Positions 1 through 8,869 are shown, numbered from the stretch's first letter. The stretch: DNA of 53,248 nucleotides from an uncultured Alphaproteobacteria bacterium (GCA_902540265.1 CACBLW010000009.1:1-53248), one strand, 5' to 3'. Numbers and translations: made by a program. Notes: a model not told the origin generated them from the letters alone.

Positions 1-133
1 TAGCAATGTTAGTATCATAAAAATGCTTTTGAAAATCTTCAATACTTTCTAAAGAATTTGCATTTAAAAATTCATTCTGAAAAATATATTGAACAAATGC
101 AAGTCTTGTTTGTGACTTGATATAATTTTGCAT
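1..133 (-). CDS. nusB: Transcription antitermination protein NusB (N-terminal part, cut by window edge)
   Basis: Reading the minus strand from an ATG at 133 gives about 44 residues that run off the left edge without a stop. The start, MQNYIKSQTRLAFVQYIFQ, has the arginine plus aromatic/Gln helix typical of the NusB N-terminus. NusB is an all-helical RNA-binding protein that works with NusE (ribosomal protein S10) in antitermination on rRNA operons. Position supports the call: ribH followed closely by nusB is a standard bacterial pair, and only 3 bases separate the ribH stop from this ATG. Because only the first third is visible, the name rests largely on context. Confidence 0.7.
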   Translation of the reverse strand, partial: MQNYIKSQTRLAFVQYIFQNEFLNANSLESIEDFQKHFYDTNIA

Positions 134-136
134 TTT

Positions 137-538
137 TTATTTTAATAACTCTATGCAAGCTAATGCTGCTTCTCGACCTTTATTTTTTTGATTAATATCG
201 CTTCTAATTATTGCTTGCTCTAAATCGTAACAAGTTAAGATACCAAATCCAATTGGAATATTAAACTCAACAGATAGATCCATAATTTTTCTAGAAGTTT
301 CATTAGCAATAAGTTCAAAATGATATGTATCACCTTTAATAATACATCCTAAAGAGATAAATCCTTTAAAATTATCAATATTTTTTTTAATTAAATAGGG
401 AATTTCAAAACAACCCGGAGCATTAATAATTTCATATTCATAACCATTTTCTTTAAGGGTAATGATAGAGCCCAACTCGAGATTTTTCGATATTTCTTTG
501 TAATAATTTGCTGATACAATTAGAATTTTATTATTCAT
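137..538 (-). CDS. ribH: 6,7-dimethyl-8-ribityllumazine synthase
   Basis: Lumazine synthase condenses 5-amino-6-ribitylamino-uracil with 3,4-dihydroxy-2-butanone 4-phosphate, the penultimate step of riboflavin synthesis, in the cytoplasm. The 133-residue protein has the family landmarks: GCFEIPYL (42-49), SLGCIIKGDTYHFE (62-75) with the presumed catalytic His73, and GILTCYDLEQA (99-109). It is slightly shorter than most homologues (about 150) but looks complete. The ATG at 538 overlaps the ribBX stop by 4 bases, so translation is probably coupled. It belongs to a run of four riboflavin genes read ribD, ribE, ribBX, ribH. Confidence 0.95.
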   Translation of the reverse strand: MNNKILIVSANYYKEISKNLELGSIITLKENGYEYEIINAPGCFEIPYLIKKNIDNFKGFISLGCIIKGDTYHFELIANETSRKIMDLSVEFNIPIGFGILTCYDLEQAIIRSDINQKNKGREAALACIELLK

Positions 539-1638
539 ATTTTTTTCTGATCGACTATTTCAATATTAAATCCATCCAGAGCAATAATTCTTTTCTTACT
601 GTTTGTTAATAATATAATTTTATTTATTTGAAGTAATGATAAAATCTGAGCACCTACGCCATATTCTCTTAGTTCTAATTTATTTTTTGATCTTTTTCTT
701 TTATTAAAAGTTTTGAGTATATTTGGTGACATATCACTATTTATTAAAACTATAGCTCCTGATCCATTCTTCTCTATAAGCTGAAATGCAGACTTAATTT
801 CACTACCAAAAATATTTTTTTCTTCAAATATATCCTTTGTGACATTCAATCTGTGCATCCTAACAAACACAGGTTCATTTACATCACTTAGATTTTTTAC
901 TAGAGCGTAATGTTTTTCACCTGAAATTGTATTTTGAAAAACTTTTAAAGTAAATTGCGATCCCATCTCACTTTCAAATGGCCTTTCGGAGATCTGTTCA
1001 ACAATTTTAGTTTTTTTAAGTCTAAATTTAATCAAGTCACTAACAGTCCCTACTTTTAAATTATGTATTTTTGCAAACTTAATAATTTCTGGTAACCTCG
1101 CCATAGAGCCATCTTCGCTCATTATTTCACAAATAACACCAGAAGGATTTAGATCTGCAAGTTTTGAAATATCAACTGCTGCTTCAGTATGACCAGCGCG
1201 TACTAATACGCCTCCGTCCCAAGCCATAAGAGGGAAAACGTGTCCTGGATAAACAAGATCGTTTTTGTTTCTATTATTGTTTACGGCTACTGATATAGTG
1301 TGGGCTCTATCAGCTGCAGATATTCCAGTAGTCACGCCTTCTTTTGCCTCAATAGAAACAGTAAATGCAGTTAAATCATTTTTTATATTACTTGGATTCA
1401 TTAAGGGAAGTTCCAATTCTTCTATTCTATCCTTAGTTAAAGCTAAACAAATTAATCCTCTTCCATTTTTTGCCATAAAATTAATGGCTTGCGGGTTAGC
1501 ATATTGAGCAGGAATGATTAGATCACCTTCATTTTCTCTATCAGGATCATCGACAAGAATATACATTTTACCATTTCTTGCATCTTCTATGATTTCTTCA
1601 ATAGAAGATAAACTTACTTCAATGTTATTTTTATTCAT
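535..1638 (-). CDS. ribB: 3,4-dihydroxy-2-butanone 4-phosphate synthase with degenerate GTP-cyclohydrolase-II-like C-domain (RibBX type)
   Basis: The first ~200 residues are a full DHBP synthase, which makes the four-carbon unit of riboflavin from ribulose 5-phosphate: acidic metal-binding motif DDPDRENEGDL (30-40), PGHVFPL (131-137) and RAGHTEAAVD (147-156). Residues ~206-367 have the size and general pattern of a GTP cyclohydrolase II domain but contain no cysteine at all. The zinc-binding Cys cluster and the GDxxxSxRCDC signature of active RibA are therefore absent. This is the RibBX architecture known in Proteobacteria, so the protein should supply only the RibB activity and a separate ribA is expected elsewhere. 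The ATG at 1638 overlaps ribE by 8 bases. Confidence 0.93.
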   Translation of the reverse strand: MNKNNIEVSLSSIEEIIEDARNGKMYILVDDPDRENEGDLIIPAQYANPQAINFMAKNGRGLICLALTKDRIEELELPLMNPSNIKNDLTAFTVSIEAKEGVTTGISAADRAHTISVAVNNNRNKNDLVYPGHVFPLMAWDGGVLVRAGHTEAAVDISKLADLNPSGVICEIMSEDGSMARLPEIIKFAKIHNLKVGTVSDLIKFRLKKTKIVEQISERPFESEMGSQFTLKVFQNTISGEKHYALVKNLSDVNEPVFVRMHRLNVTKDIFEEKNIFGSEIKSAFQLIEKNGSGAIVLINSDMSPNILKTFNKRKRSKNKLELREYGVGAQILSLLQINKIILLTNSKKRIIALDGFNIEIVDQKKI

Positions 1639-2221
1639 TATTCAAGATGAAACGGGCAAGATAATCAAATTCAATATTTACTTGATCACTTTTTTTTAAA
1701 AATTTTAAATTAGTATGATGAAATGTATGATCAATGACAGAAATCATAAAAGTATTATTTTCTACTTTTGCTACTGTTAAAGAAATACCATTTATTGAAA
1801 TAGATCCTTTTTCAACAATAAATCTATTGTTTTTATTAAATTTTTTTTCAAAATGATATTCCCAACTATTTTCAAGTTCTAAAATTTCACTGACATTAGT
1901 TGTAGTATCAACATGACCATAAACAAAGTGGCCACTGATTTCGTCACCTATCTGAAGAGATTTTTCCAAATTAATATTTTCATTTTTTAAAATAGAGTTA
2001 GCAAGATTTGTTCTTTTCAAAGTTTCTTCTCCTATGTTCACATCAAAGCTAAATGAATTGTTGTTTGATGGAGTTATATTTTTTGCTGTAAGACACACTC
2101 CATTACAAGAAATTGAAGAACCTTCCTTACAATTACTCAAATCAAGATTCGTAGATATTTGGTAAAGTCCCACATCTTTGTTTTTTATTGTTCCTAAATC
2201 TTGAATAATACCTGTAAACAT
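1631..2221 (-). CDS. ribE: Riboflavin synthase alpha chain
   Basis: Riboflavin synthase dismutates two molecules of 6,7-dimethyl-8-ribityllumazine to riboflavin. The 196-residue protein opens with the family signature MFTGIIQDLGTI and contains the two internal lumazine-binding repeats, marked by NGVCLTA (40-46) in the first and INGISLTVAKV in the second. The GHFVYGHVDTTT segment matches the conserved GHxVxGHVD motif. Length is normal. Its ATG at 2221 shares one base with the ribD stop, so these genes form a tightly coupled transcription unit. The enzyme works with RibH, encoded two genes downstream. Confidence 0.95.
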   Translation of the reverse strand: MFTGIIQDLGTIKNKDVGLYQISTNLDLSNCKEGSSISCNGVCLTAKNITPSNNNSFSFDVNIGEETLKRTNLANSILKNENINLEKSLQIGDEISGHFVYGHVDTTTNVSEILELENSWEYHFEKKFNKNNRFIVEKGSISINGISLTVAKVENNTFMISVIDHTFHHTNLKFLKKSDQVNIEFDYLARFILNNE

Positions 2222-3303
2222 TAATTCACCTGATAGTTTGTATATATGTCGTCTTTGAATTTTTTTCTTTCATTTAAAGATAAATTTAATTGACTAAGTT
2301 TTTTTCCAACAATTGCTGGCTTACCGTGTTTTCCTATAATAATTTTGGATTTAAATAAATGAATTTCATCTACTAAATTTTTATTTAACAATTCTGTAAA
2401 AAAAATGCCCCCTGCTTCAACTAATAAATCTGATATTTTTAATGAGTATATTTTACTAAAAATATTTTTTAAATTTAGTTTTTTATTTTTATTTAATTTA
2501 CAAAAAATAATTTCACATCCTAATTTAATTAAATTTTCAGATTTTTTATTTTTTTTAGAAGTAAAGATAATAATTCTTTTTTTAGATATATCTTTTAATA
2601 TTTTTGATTTCATTGGTATTTTTAGATTATTATCAATTATTATAACTGGAATATGTTGCTCTAAAGTTTTTTTTAATCTTATAGTTAATCTTGGATCATC
2701 TTTTAATACGGTTTTTGAAGTAGTTAAAATAGCTTGACTCATTGATCTTAACTTATGAGCATATTCTCTACTTGATTTATTAGATATCCATTTACTTTTA
2801 TAATCATGCCATGCAATTTTTTCATCTGTGGAAGTTGCAATTTTAACTTTTGTAAATGGTTTTTTCTTTAAAACACTTTTAAAAAAAAATTTATTTAAAT
2901 TATATGTTCTATTCTTTTCTAAACCTACATTTACAATTACATTATTTTTTTTTAACTTTTTAATACTTTTATAATTAGTTCTAACATCTGGATCAGCCGC
3001 AGATATAAATATTTCTTTAATTCCTGATCTTAATATTTGATCTGTGCATGATCCATCTTTTGAACTATGAAAACATGGTTCTAAAGTAACATACATTGAA
3101 GCTCCTTTAGCTTTATGACCAGCTTTAGCTAGAGCTATTTCTTCGGCATGAGGCCTTCCAGATTGATTCGTTACAGCTTTAGAAATTATTTTTGAATTTT
3201 TTGCAATCACACAGCCCACTGTGGGATTAGGGAATGTTTTTCCAAATTTTTTTTTAGCAATATCATGCGCTAAATTAATCATCTTTACATTTTGTTGAGA
3301 CAC
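2221..3303 (-). CDS. ribD: Bifunctional diaminohydroxyphosphoribosylaminopyrimidine deaminase / 5-amino-6-(5-phosphoribosylamino)uracil reductase
   Basis: RibD carries out the second and third steps of riboflavin synthesis. The N-terminal half is a zinc cytidine-deaminase fold with PNPTVGCVI, HAEEIALAKAG and TLEPCFHSSKDGSCTD, the HAE/PCxxxxxxxC zinc site. The C-terminal half (from about residue 150) is the NADPH-dependent reductase, with TTSKTVLKDDPRLTIR and the late VEAGGIFFTELL motif. Length 360 is typical. The start codon is GTG at 3303; an internal ATG seven codons later is possible but would trim the first helix. It lies 6 bases after nrdR, an order common in bacteria (nrdR-ribD). Confidence 0.94.
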   Translation of the reverse strand: MSQQNVKMINLAHDIAKKKFGKTFPNPTVGCVIAKNSKIISKAVTNQSGRPHAEEIALAKAGHKAKGASMYVTLEPCFHSSKDGSCTDQILRSGIKEIFISAADPDVRTNYKSIKKLKKNNVIVNVGLEKNRTYNLNKFFFKSVLKKKPFTKVKIATSTDEKIAWHDYKSKWISNKSSREYAHKLRSMSQAILTTSKTVLKDDPRLTIRLKKTLEQHIPVIIIDNNLKIPMKSKILKDISKKRIIIFTSKKNKKSENLIKLGCEIIFCKLNKNKKLNLKNIFSKIYSLKISDLLVEAGGIFFTELLNKNLVDEIHLFKSKIIIGKHGKPAIVGKKLSQLNLSLNERKKFKDDIYTNYQVN

Positions 3304-3309
3304 TAAAAA

Positions 3310-3762
3310 TTATTTATCTTCTAAATTACCTAAGAAATCTTCAAAATCTTTTGCTTCTCTAAAATTTTTGTAAACAGATGCAAATCTGACGTATGCTACC
3401 TGATCTAAATGCATTAAAGCTTCCATAATGTACTGACCAATAATATTAGATTTTATATCAGTTTCACCTGAGTTTTCTAATTTTCTTACAATAGCATTTA
3501 CAATTTTTTCAATTTTTTCATTATCAATATTTCTTTTTCTTAAAGCCAAAGAAAGAGATCTATACATTTTATCTCTATCAAAATTTTCTTTTTGACCGTT
3601 ACTTTTCATTACGACCAAATCTCTTAGCTGAATTCTCTCAAAAGTTGTAAATCTAGAGCCGCAAGCATCACAAACTCTTCTTCTTCTTATAGCTGTATTA
3701 TCTTCTGTAGGTCTTGAATCTTTTACTTGTGTATCTTCATTACTACAGAAGGGGCATCTCAT
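3310..3762 (-). CDS. nrdR: Transcriptional repressor NrdR of ribonucleotide reductase genes
   Basis: NrdR represses ribonucleotide reductase operons by sensing ATP/dATP through an ATP-cone and binding NrdR boxes. The 150-residue protein has the N-terminal zinc ribbon with Cys3, Cys6, Cys31 and Cys34 (MRCPFC ... RRVCDACG), a basic stretch IRRRRV, and then an ATP-cone from about residue 48 ([16 protein letters not shown]). It is one base downstream of glyA and just upstream of ribD, the usual alphaproteobacterial order glyA-nrdR-ribD. Its targets (nrd genes) are not in the window. Confidence 0.95.
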   Translation of the reverse strand: MRCPFCSNEDTQVKDSRPTEDNTAIRRRRVCDACGSRFTTFERIQLRDLVVMKSNGQKENFDRDKMYRSLSLALRKRNIDNEKIEKIVNAIVRKLENSGETDIKSNIIGQYIMEALMHLDQVAYVRFASVYKNFREAKDFEDFLGNLEDK

Positions 3763-5052
3763 TTAAAATGCCTCACTATAAATTGGATATTTTTTGCAAA
3801 GATCAATTATATCTTTTCTTGTTTTATTAAAAACTTCAGTTCTTTCATTTTCTTCAAGTAAAAGACTATCCAAAATATCAGCAATCATATTTCCAACTTT
3901 TTCAAAATCTTTCTGATTAAAACCTCTGGTCGTAGCAGCAGCAGTTCCAAATCTAAGTCCACTGGTTATTTTTGGCGGGTTAGGGTCATATGGAATTGCA
4001 TTTTTATTACATGCCAATCCAACTTCTTCTAAAATTTTTTCAGCTTTATCACCAGTTAAACCTTTTGGTGTTAAGTCTAACCAAACTATATGTGAATCTG
4101 TTCCCCCAGTAACAATTCTAAATCCTCTGTCTACTAAAGTTTGTGCCATAATTTTAGCACTAGCAATTACATTTTTAATATATTCTTCGAATTCAGGTTT
4201 AAGTGCTTCACCAAAGCAAACAGCTCTAGCTGCAATTACATGCATTAGTGGACCACCTTGTAATCCAGGAAAAACAGCAGAATTAATTTTTTTATATAAA
4301 TCTTCATGATTAGTTAAAATCATTGCGCTTCTTGCACCTCTTAAAGTTTTGTGAGTTGTTGAAGTTACTACATGTGCATGCTCAATCGGATTTGGATATT
4401 GTTTACCTGCAACCAAACCAGAATAGTGAGCCATATCAACTAAAAAATATGCTCCTACTTTATCAGCTATTTCTCTAAATTTTTTCCAATCTATTGTTCT
4501 AGGATAAGCGGAGGCTCCCGCTATTATCATTTTTGGTTTATGCTCTAACGCTAAAGCTTCGACTTCATCATAATCAATTAAATCTTTATCATTGCCTTCT
4601 TTTTTTACACCGTATTGAACAGCATTAAACCATTTACCAGATAGATTAGGTTTTGCTCCATGAGTTAAGTGACCACCTGATGCAAGAGACATACCTAGAA
4701 TAGTATCATGCGGTTGAAGTAACGCTAGAAAGACTGCTTGGTTTGCCTGTGCTCCGCTATGTGGTTGTAGATTTGCAAATTTACAATTAAAAAGTTTTTT
4801 AACTCTTTCTAAGGCTATCTCTTCAGCTTGATCAACAAATTCACATCCGCCATAATATCGTTTACCAGGATAACCTTCTGCATATTTATTTGTCATGACA
4901 GAGCCTTGAGCATTTAAAATCGATCTTGAAGCAATATTTTCAGATGCTATCAACTCTATTTGGTTTTGCTGTCTTTCTAGTTCACGGCTTAATGTTCCAT
5001 AAACCTCTGGGTCTGCTTCTTTAATTCCTTTAGTAAACAAATCTGAAATCAT
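3763..5052 (-). CDS. glyA: Serine hydroxymethyltransferase
   Basis: This PLP enzyme interconverts serine and glycine with transfer of a one-carbon unit to tetrahydrofolate. The 429-residue sequence is highly conserved: [10 protein letters not shown] near residue 31, [15 protein letters not shown] (55-69), and the PLP lysine Lys235 in [13 protein letters not shown]. The C-terminal small domain is complete. The start overlaps the rpiB stop by 4 bases, so the two are translationally coupled. No glycine-riboswitch-like leader is possible here because there is no free space upstream of glyA. Confidence 0.97.
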   Translation of the reverse strand: MISDLFTKGIKEADPEVYGTLSRELERQQNQIELIASENIASRSILNAQGSVMTNKYAEGYPGKRYYGGCEFVDQAEEIALERVKKLFNCKFANLQPHSGAQANQAVFLALLQPHDTILGMSLASGGHLTHGAKPNLSGKWFNAVQYGVKKEGNDKDLIDYDEVEALALEHKPKMIIAGASAYPRTIDWKKFREIADKVGAYFLVDMAHYSGLVAGKQYPNPIEHAHVVTSTTHKTLRGARSAMILTNHEDLYKKINSAVFPGLQGGPLMHVIAARAVCFGEALKPEFEEYIKNVIASAKIMAQTLVDRGFRIVTGGTDSHIVWLDLTPKGLTGDKAEKILEEVGLACNKNAIPYDPNPPKITSGLRFGTAAATTRGFNQKDFEKVGNMIADILDSLLLEENERTEVFNKTRKDIIDLCKKYPIYSEAF

Positions 5053-5468
5053 AGTTTTTTAATCCTTCTTTTATGTCGTCCTGACTCAAACTTTGTAGAA
5101 AGAAAAGCCTGAACACTTTTTTTTGCCTCGCTAGTATTTATAAACCTACCTGGTAAAACAAGTACATTAGCATCATTGTGCTTTCTTATCAATCTTGCTA
5201 TTTTTGAATTATTAGCAAGACCAGCTCTAATTCCTTTTTTTCTATTAGCTGCAATACTCATACCAACACCAGTTCCACAAATTAGAATACCAACGTTTTT
5301 CTTGTTCTTAAGAACCTCTTTTGTTAATTTGTGTGCAAAATCAGGATAGTCAACACTTTCATCTGTCTTTGTTCCTAAATCATTAATTTTTGGAAAATTC
5401 TTTAACAATTTGTTTTTTAGGTCAAATCCAGCATGATCTGAGGCTATATATATATTCTTATTTTGCAT
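5049..5468 (-). CDS. rpiB: Ribose 5-phosphate isomerase B
   Basis: RpiB (RpiB/LacA/LacB fold) interconverts ribose 5-phosphate and ribulose 5-phosphate; ribulose 5-phosphate is also the substrate of the nearby RibB enzyme. The 139-residue protein has SDHAGFDLK (10-18), the catalytic cysteine Cys64 in [14 protein letters not shown], and a basic C-terminus. It is the first gene of the minus-strand run, so the operon promoter should lie in the 51-base gap to the divergent gene at 5520. The rpiB-glyA-nrdR-ribD order is typical of Alphaproteobacteria. Confidence 0.93.
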   Translation of the reverse strand: MQNKNIYIASDHAGFDLKNKLLKNFPKINDLGTKTDESVDYPDFAHKLTKEVLKNKKNVGILICGTGVGMSIAANRKKGIRAGLANNSKIARLIRKHNDANVLVLPGRFINTSEAKKSVQAFLSTKFESGRHKRRIKKL

Positions 5469-5519
5469 AATAATTTTTGTGGTTATTTACATCAAAATGA
5501 TGATATTGCCTAATATTGT

Positions 5520-6695
5520 ATGAAAGAAAATAATTGGTTTGATCCATTTTATATTCAAAGTCATTTAAATGAAGAAGAAAGTAATATTCAGAAAAATGTA
5601 AGAGATTTTTGTAATAATGAACTTAAACCTACAGTAGTTGAAAGAAACAGAAAAAATGAATTTGATAAAGAACTCTATCCAAAATTTGGATCACTTGGAG
5701 TTTTAGGACAAACAGTTAAAACACATGGTGGGTCTGGTACATCAAATTTAGCGTATGGACTTGTAACATATGAATTTGAAAAAATAGATAGCAGCTATAG
5801 ATCTTCAATATCTGTTCAGTCTTCTCTTGTAATACATCCAATAAATCAATTTGGATCTCAAGAACAAAAAGATAAATACCTTCCTCCATTAATTAAAGGA
5901 GAAAAAATTGGTTGCTTTGGTTTAACAGAAAGCGAAGCTGGTTCTGATCCTACTTCAATGAAAACTTCATTTAAAAAAACTAAAGATGGATATATTATAA
6001 ATGGATCTAAAAATTGGATTACGAATGCGCCAATTGCTGACATATTTATTATTTGGGCTATTGAAGAAAACAAAGATCATAAAAGTATAAAAGGTTTTAT
6101 AATTGAAAAAAATACTGAAGGATTAAACACTTCAACAATAGAAAATAAAACAAGCTTAAAAATTAGTCCAACTGGTCAAATAATTTTAAATAATGTTTTT
6201 GTTCCAAATAATTTGCGCTTAGAAAATACCGAAGGATGGAAATCAGTTTTTAGTTGTCTCAATAAAGCAAGATTTGGAATTAGCTGGGGTGTATTAGGTT
6301 CAGCCTCTGAATGTTGGTTAATTGCAAAAGACTATGTAGAAAATAGAATTATGTTTAAAAAACCTTTAGCATCAAATCAATTAATTCAAAAAAAATTATC
6401 TGAGATGCAAATAGAGATAAATTTAGGATTAGCATCATGTCTTTTAAGCTCTAAAGCTTTAGATGAAGGAAAAGATATCATTAATGCAATTAGTATTTTA
6501 AAAAAAAATAACTGTAAAAAATCTTTAGACATAATTAGAAATGCTCGTGATATGCTTGGGGCAAATGGCTTATTAGAGGAATATCATATCATGAGACATT
6601 TGGTAAATTTAGAAACTGTTAAAACTTACGAAGGCGCTGAGGATATTCATTCACTAATTTTAGGGAAAAATCAGACAGGAATTTCTAGTTTTTAG
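5520..6695 (+). CDS. gcdH: Acyl-CoA dehydrogenase, glutaryl-CoA dehydrogenase type
   Basis: This FAD-dependent acyl-CoA dehydrogenase of 391 residues most resembles glutaryl-CoA dehydrogenase, which oxidises and decarboxylates glutaryl-CoA to crotonyl-CoA in lysine and tryptophan breakdown. Supporting features are YRSSISVQSSLVIHPI, the flavin-contact stretch CFGLTESEAGSDP, and the GcdH-like C-terminus NLETVKTYEGAEDIHSLI with Glu371 at the catalytic-base position. A TAATAT box directly before the ATG and TTTACA at 5486-5491 may be its promoter; with only about 4 bases between them the mRNA might be leaderless. It stands alone before the TRAP operon. Substrate choice within the acyl-CoA dehydrogenases is inference. 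Confidence 0.82.
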   Translation: MKENNWFDPFYIQSHLNEEESNIQKNVRDFCNNELKPTVVERNRKNEFDKELYPKFGSLGVLGQTVKTHGGSGTSNLAYGLVTYEFEKIDSSYRSSISVQSSLVIHPINQFGSQEQKDKYLPPLIKGEKIGCFGLTESEAGSDPTSMKTSFKKTKDGYIINGSKNWITNAPIADIFIIWAIEENKDHKSIKGFIIEKNTEGLNTSTIENKTSLKISPTGQIILNNVFVPNNLRLENTEGWKSVFSCLNKARFGISWGVLGSASECWLIAKDYVENRIMFKKPLASNQLIQKKLSEMQIEINLGLASCLLSSKALDEGKDIINAISILKKNNCKKSLDIIRNARDMLGANGLLEEYHIMRHLVNLETVKTYEGAEDIHSLILGKNQTGISSF

Positions 6696-6725
6696 TAATT
6701 TTCTTATTATTTATATGATTTGAAA

Positions 6726-6795
6726 TTGATAGATTTTCTATTTTTGTATAATTCTATTAATAAATAAATTAATTTATTCATATAATCTCGGGAGG
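6726..6795 (+). promoter_or_regulatory. Candidate promoter, palindrome and Shine-Dalgarno of the TRAP operon
   Basis: The 104-base gap before the binding-protein gene holds TTGATA (6726-6731) and TATAAT (6747-6752), a promoter-like pair with a short 15-base spacer. It is followed by a perfect 16-base palindrome AATAAATTAATTTATT (6763-6778) and a strong GGAGG ribosome site (6791-6795), 4 bases before the ATG at 6800. Most genes here lack an obvious ribosome site, so this one suggests high expression. The palindrome could be an operator or just an AT-rich hairpin in the leader; sequence alone does not decide. Confidence 0.5.
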
Positions 6796-6799
6796 ACAT

Positions 6800-7906
6800 A
6801 TGAAAAAAAACTTTAAAAGACGTGACTTCCTAAAAAAAGCAGGAATTGGTGCAGCAGCTGCAACAGCCGTTTCATCTTTCCCAGCTCCAGCTATTGCAGC
6901 TGATAGAATAGAAGTCAACTGCGTTGCTACTTGGGGTAGAGGCTATCCTGGATTAGGTACAGGCGCAGAAGCTGTTTCTCAAAGAATATCGGACTTAAGT
7001 GATGGTCGTATTGTTGTAAATCACTTTGCTGGTGGTGAAAGAGTAGGACCATTAGATGTATTTACAGAAGTTACATCTGGAAATGCCCAAATGTATAATA
7101 GTGCTGACTACTATTGGGTTGGACAGCATCCAGGTTGGGGATTCTTTGCAGCAGTTCCTTTTGGAATGATAGCAACTGAAATCAACGGATGGATACGACA
7201 TGGTGGCGGACAGGAACTTTGGGATGAACTAGGTGATGAATTTGGTTTGAAAAACTTTATGGCTGGAAACTCAGGTGTTCAAATGGGTGGATGGTTTAAT
7301 AAAGAAATTAATTCTCCAGATGATTTCAAAGGTCTTAAAATGAGAATTCCTGGATTAGGAGGAATGATGATGTCTAAACTTGGTTTATCTGTTGTAGGTG
7401 TGCCTGGTGGACAAATATATGAAAACTTGATCAATGGAACAATCGATGCAACTGAATGGGTAGGACCATGGAATGATGAAAGATCAAGATTCTATGAAGC
7501 CGCAAAGTATTATTACTGGCCTGGATGTCATGAACCAGGAACATTAATAACACTAGGTTGTAATAAATCTTGGTTAACAAGTTTAAGCAAAACAGATCAA
7601 ATGATTATTGAGCATGCTTCAACAGTTCAAAATGAAAGAATGTTGACTGAATATAATGCAAATAATGGAGCTGCATTGCAGAGACTTGTTAATGATCATG
7701 GTGTTGAGCTAAGAGAATTCAACGAAGATGTTATCGATGCAATGGGTGAAGCAGCAGAACAACTGTATGAAGAACTTGCTGAAGGTAATGAATTAACTGG
7801 AAGAATTCTTGCAAGCTTTAGAAAATCAAGAAGTGAAATAAGTGGTTGGTTAGAAAAAGCTGACTCAGCTTTCTTTACTCAAAGAAATAGAGTACTTGAA
7901 GGTTAA
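6800..7906 (+). CDS. TRAP transporter substrate-binding protein, TakP/DctP type, Tat-exported
   Basis: This is the periplasmic binding component of a tripartite ATP-independent transporter. The first 33 residues are a twin-arginine signal: Arg7-Arg8 in KRRDFLKK, an alanine-rich core and a likely AIA cleavage site. The mature part follows the TakP pattern closely: ADYYWVGQHPGWGFFAAVPF, a GVQMGGWF motif, and NGTIDATEWVGPWNDE, including the Trp and acid positions seen in family members that bind small 2-oxo or hydroxy carboxylates. The exact ligand cannot be read from sequence. Length 368 is normal. It is separated from the permease genes by a hairpin (7919-7938), which should make it the most abundant subunit. 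Confidence 0.9.
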   Translation: MKKNFKRRDFLKKAGIGAAAATAVSSFPAPAIAADRIEVNCVATWGRGYPGLGTGAEAVSQRISDLSDGRIVVNHFAGGERVGPLDVFTEVTSGNAQMYNSADYYWVGQHPGWGFFAAVPFGMIATEINGWIRHGGGQELWDELGDEFGLKNFMAGNSGVQMGGWFNKEINSPDDFKGLKMRIPGLGGMMMSKLGLSVVGVPGGQIYENLINGTIDATEWVGPWNDERSRFYEAAKYYYWPGCHEPGTLITLGCNKSWLTSLSKTDQMIIEHASTVQNERMLTEYNANNGAALQRLVNDHGVELREFNEDVIDAMGEAAEQLYEELAEGNELTGRILASFRKSRSEISGWLEKADSAFFTQRNRVLEG

Positions 7907-7918
7907 ATTTTAAATCAT

Positions 7919-7945
7919 GTGGGGAGTTTACTCCCCACTTATTTT
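7919..7945 (+). terminator. Hairpin with T-rich tail between TRAP binding-protein and permease genes
   Basis: A perfect 8-base-pair stem GTGGGGAG / CTCCCCAC with a TTTA loop (7919-7938) is followed by TTATTTTTA. It starts 12 bases after the binding-protein stop and ends before the likely permease start at 7947. It is the clearest GC-rich hairpin noticed in the window. As a partial terminator or 3'-end stabiliser it would give more binding protein than permease, an arrangement common in binding-protein-dependent transport operons. Its effect is inferred. Confidence 0.75.
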
Positions 7946-7946
7946 T

Positions 7947-8867
7947 ATGAATATTTCAAATATTTCTAAATTTTTTTCAATTTGTTTAATCTCAATTGTA
8001 TTTGCATTTTTAATTAATAACTATTTAACTTTTGCAGGTGATTGGCCTGGAGCGTTTACAATATATAATTCAGCAAATATATATTCATCGATTCAATTTT
8101 TTCTTTATGTATCAGCAATTATTTTTCCATTAATATTTATTTATAATAACCAAAAATTGGATAATCTGACTCTAGCCAATAACCTTGAAAGATTGAATGA
8201 TTTTATAATTAGATTTGGTTTTTGGTCAGTATTAATAATAGGAATAATTGACGCCATAATTTCTTTTCTAATAATTGAAGGCTTCCTTGAACAAATGATT
8301 GGAAAAAGTTGGAACATAAAATTTTCAAATAATTCTTTTCGAGCCCCATATGTTCATTTTCCTCTATTATTTGTTTCATTAATATTTGCATATTACTTTA
8401 GAGCTCTCAATTTTTACTGGTTAGCATTTCTTGTTGTAATAGCAGAATTTCAAATTGTCATTTTAAGATTTGTTTTTTCATATGAACAAACTTTAATGAG
8501 TGATCTTGTAAGATTTTGGTATGGAAGCTTATTTTTATTTGGAAGTTATTATACTTTAATTAAAGATGGCCATGTTAGAGTTGATGTTTTGTATACTAAT
8601 TTTAGTGAAAAAAATAAGGCAAGAGTAAATCTTTTTGGAAGTTTATTACTGGGTATTCCACTTTGTTTAACTGTGTTCTTTCTTGGGATGTACTGCAAAC
8701 AATGTGTTTTAAACCAACCAATAATGAATTTTGAAACATCTCAAAGTACTCAAGGAATGAATATAAAATATTTAATGGCGGGTTTTTTAATAATATTTGC
8801 TCTTACAATGCTGATACAATTTATAATTTATTCATTAAGAAGTTTAGAAGTAATTAGAAAGAATTAA
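7947..8867 (+). CDS. TRAP transporter small permease (DctQ type) with long N-terminal membrane extension
   Basis: The C-terminal half is a recognisable DctQ subunit: RFVFSYEQTLMSDLVRFWYG, then LFGSYYTLIKDGHVRVDVL, the conserved membrane-domain core. Ahead of this lies about 150 residues with several further hydrophobic segments, so at ~306 residues the protein is much longer than a minimal DctQ (~170); long forms accompany TakP-like binding proteins. An ATG at 7917 is in frame but lies at the start of the hairpin at 7919-7938, so the ATG at 7947 (MNISNISKFF) is preferred. It sits 2 bases before the large permease, with which it forms the membrane complex. Confidence 0.85.
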   Translation: MNISNISKFFSICLISIVFAFLINNYLTFAGDWPGAFTIYNSANIYSSIQFFLYVSAIIFPLIFIYNNQKLDNLTLANNLERLNDFIIRFGFWSVLIIGIIDAIISFLIIEGFLEQMIGKSWNIKFSNNSFRAPYVHFPLLFVSLIFAYYFRALNFYWLAFLVVIAEFQIVILRFVFSYEQTLMSDLVRFWYGSLFLFGSYYTLIKDGHVRVDVLYTNFSEKNKARVNLFGSLLLGIPLCLTVFFLGMYCKQCVLNQPIMNFETSQSTQGMNIKYLMAGFLIIFALTMLIQFIIYSLRSLEVIRKN

Positions 8868-8869
8868 TA

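Noticed and set aside
1265-1507. Long open frames opposite ribBX, gatA, topA, pdhB and others
   Set aside because: They are antisense frames inside strongly conserved genes with no ribosome site or recognisable family.
3303-5520. Possible FMN or glycine riboswitch ahead of the rib genes or glyA
   Set aside because: Genes overlap or abut and the only upstream gap is about 51 bases, too short for either riboswitch.
7917-7946. Upstream in-frame ATG extending the small TRAP permease by 10 residues
   Set aside because: The extension is encoded by the hairpin at 7919-7938 and has no ribosome site; the ATG at 7947 is better.
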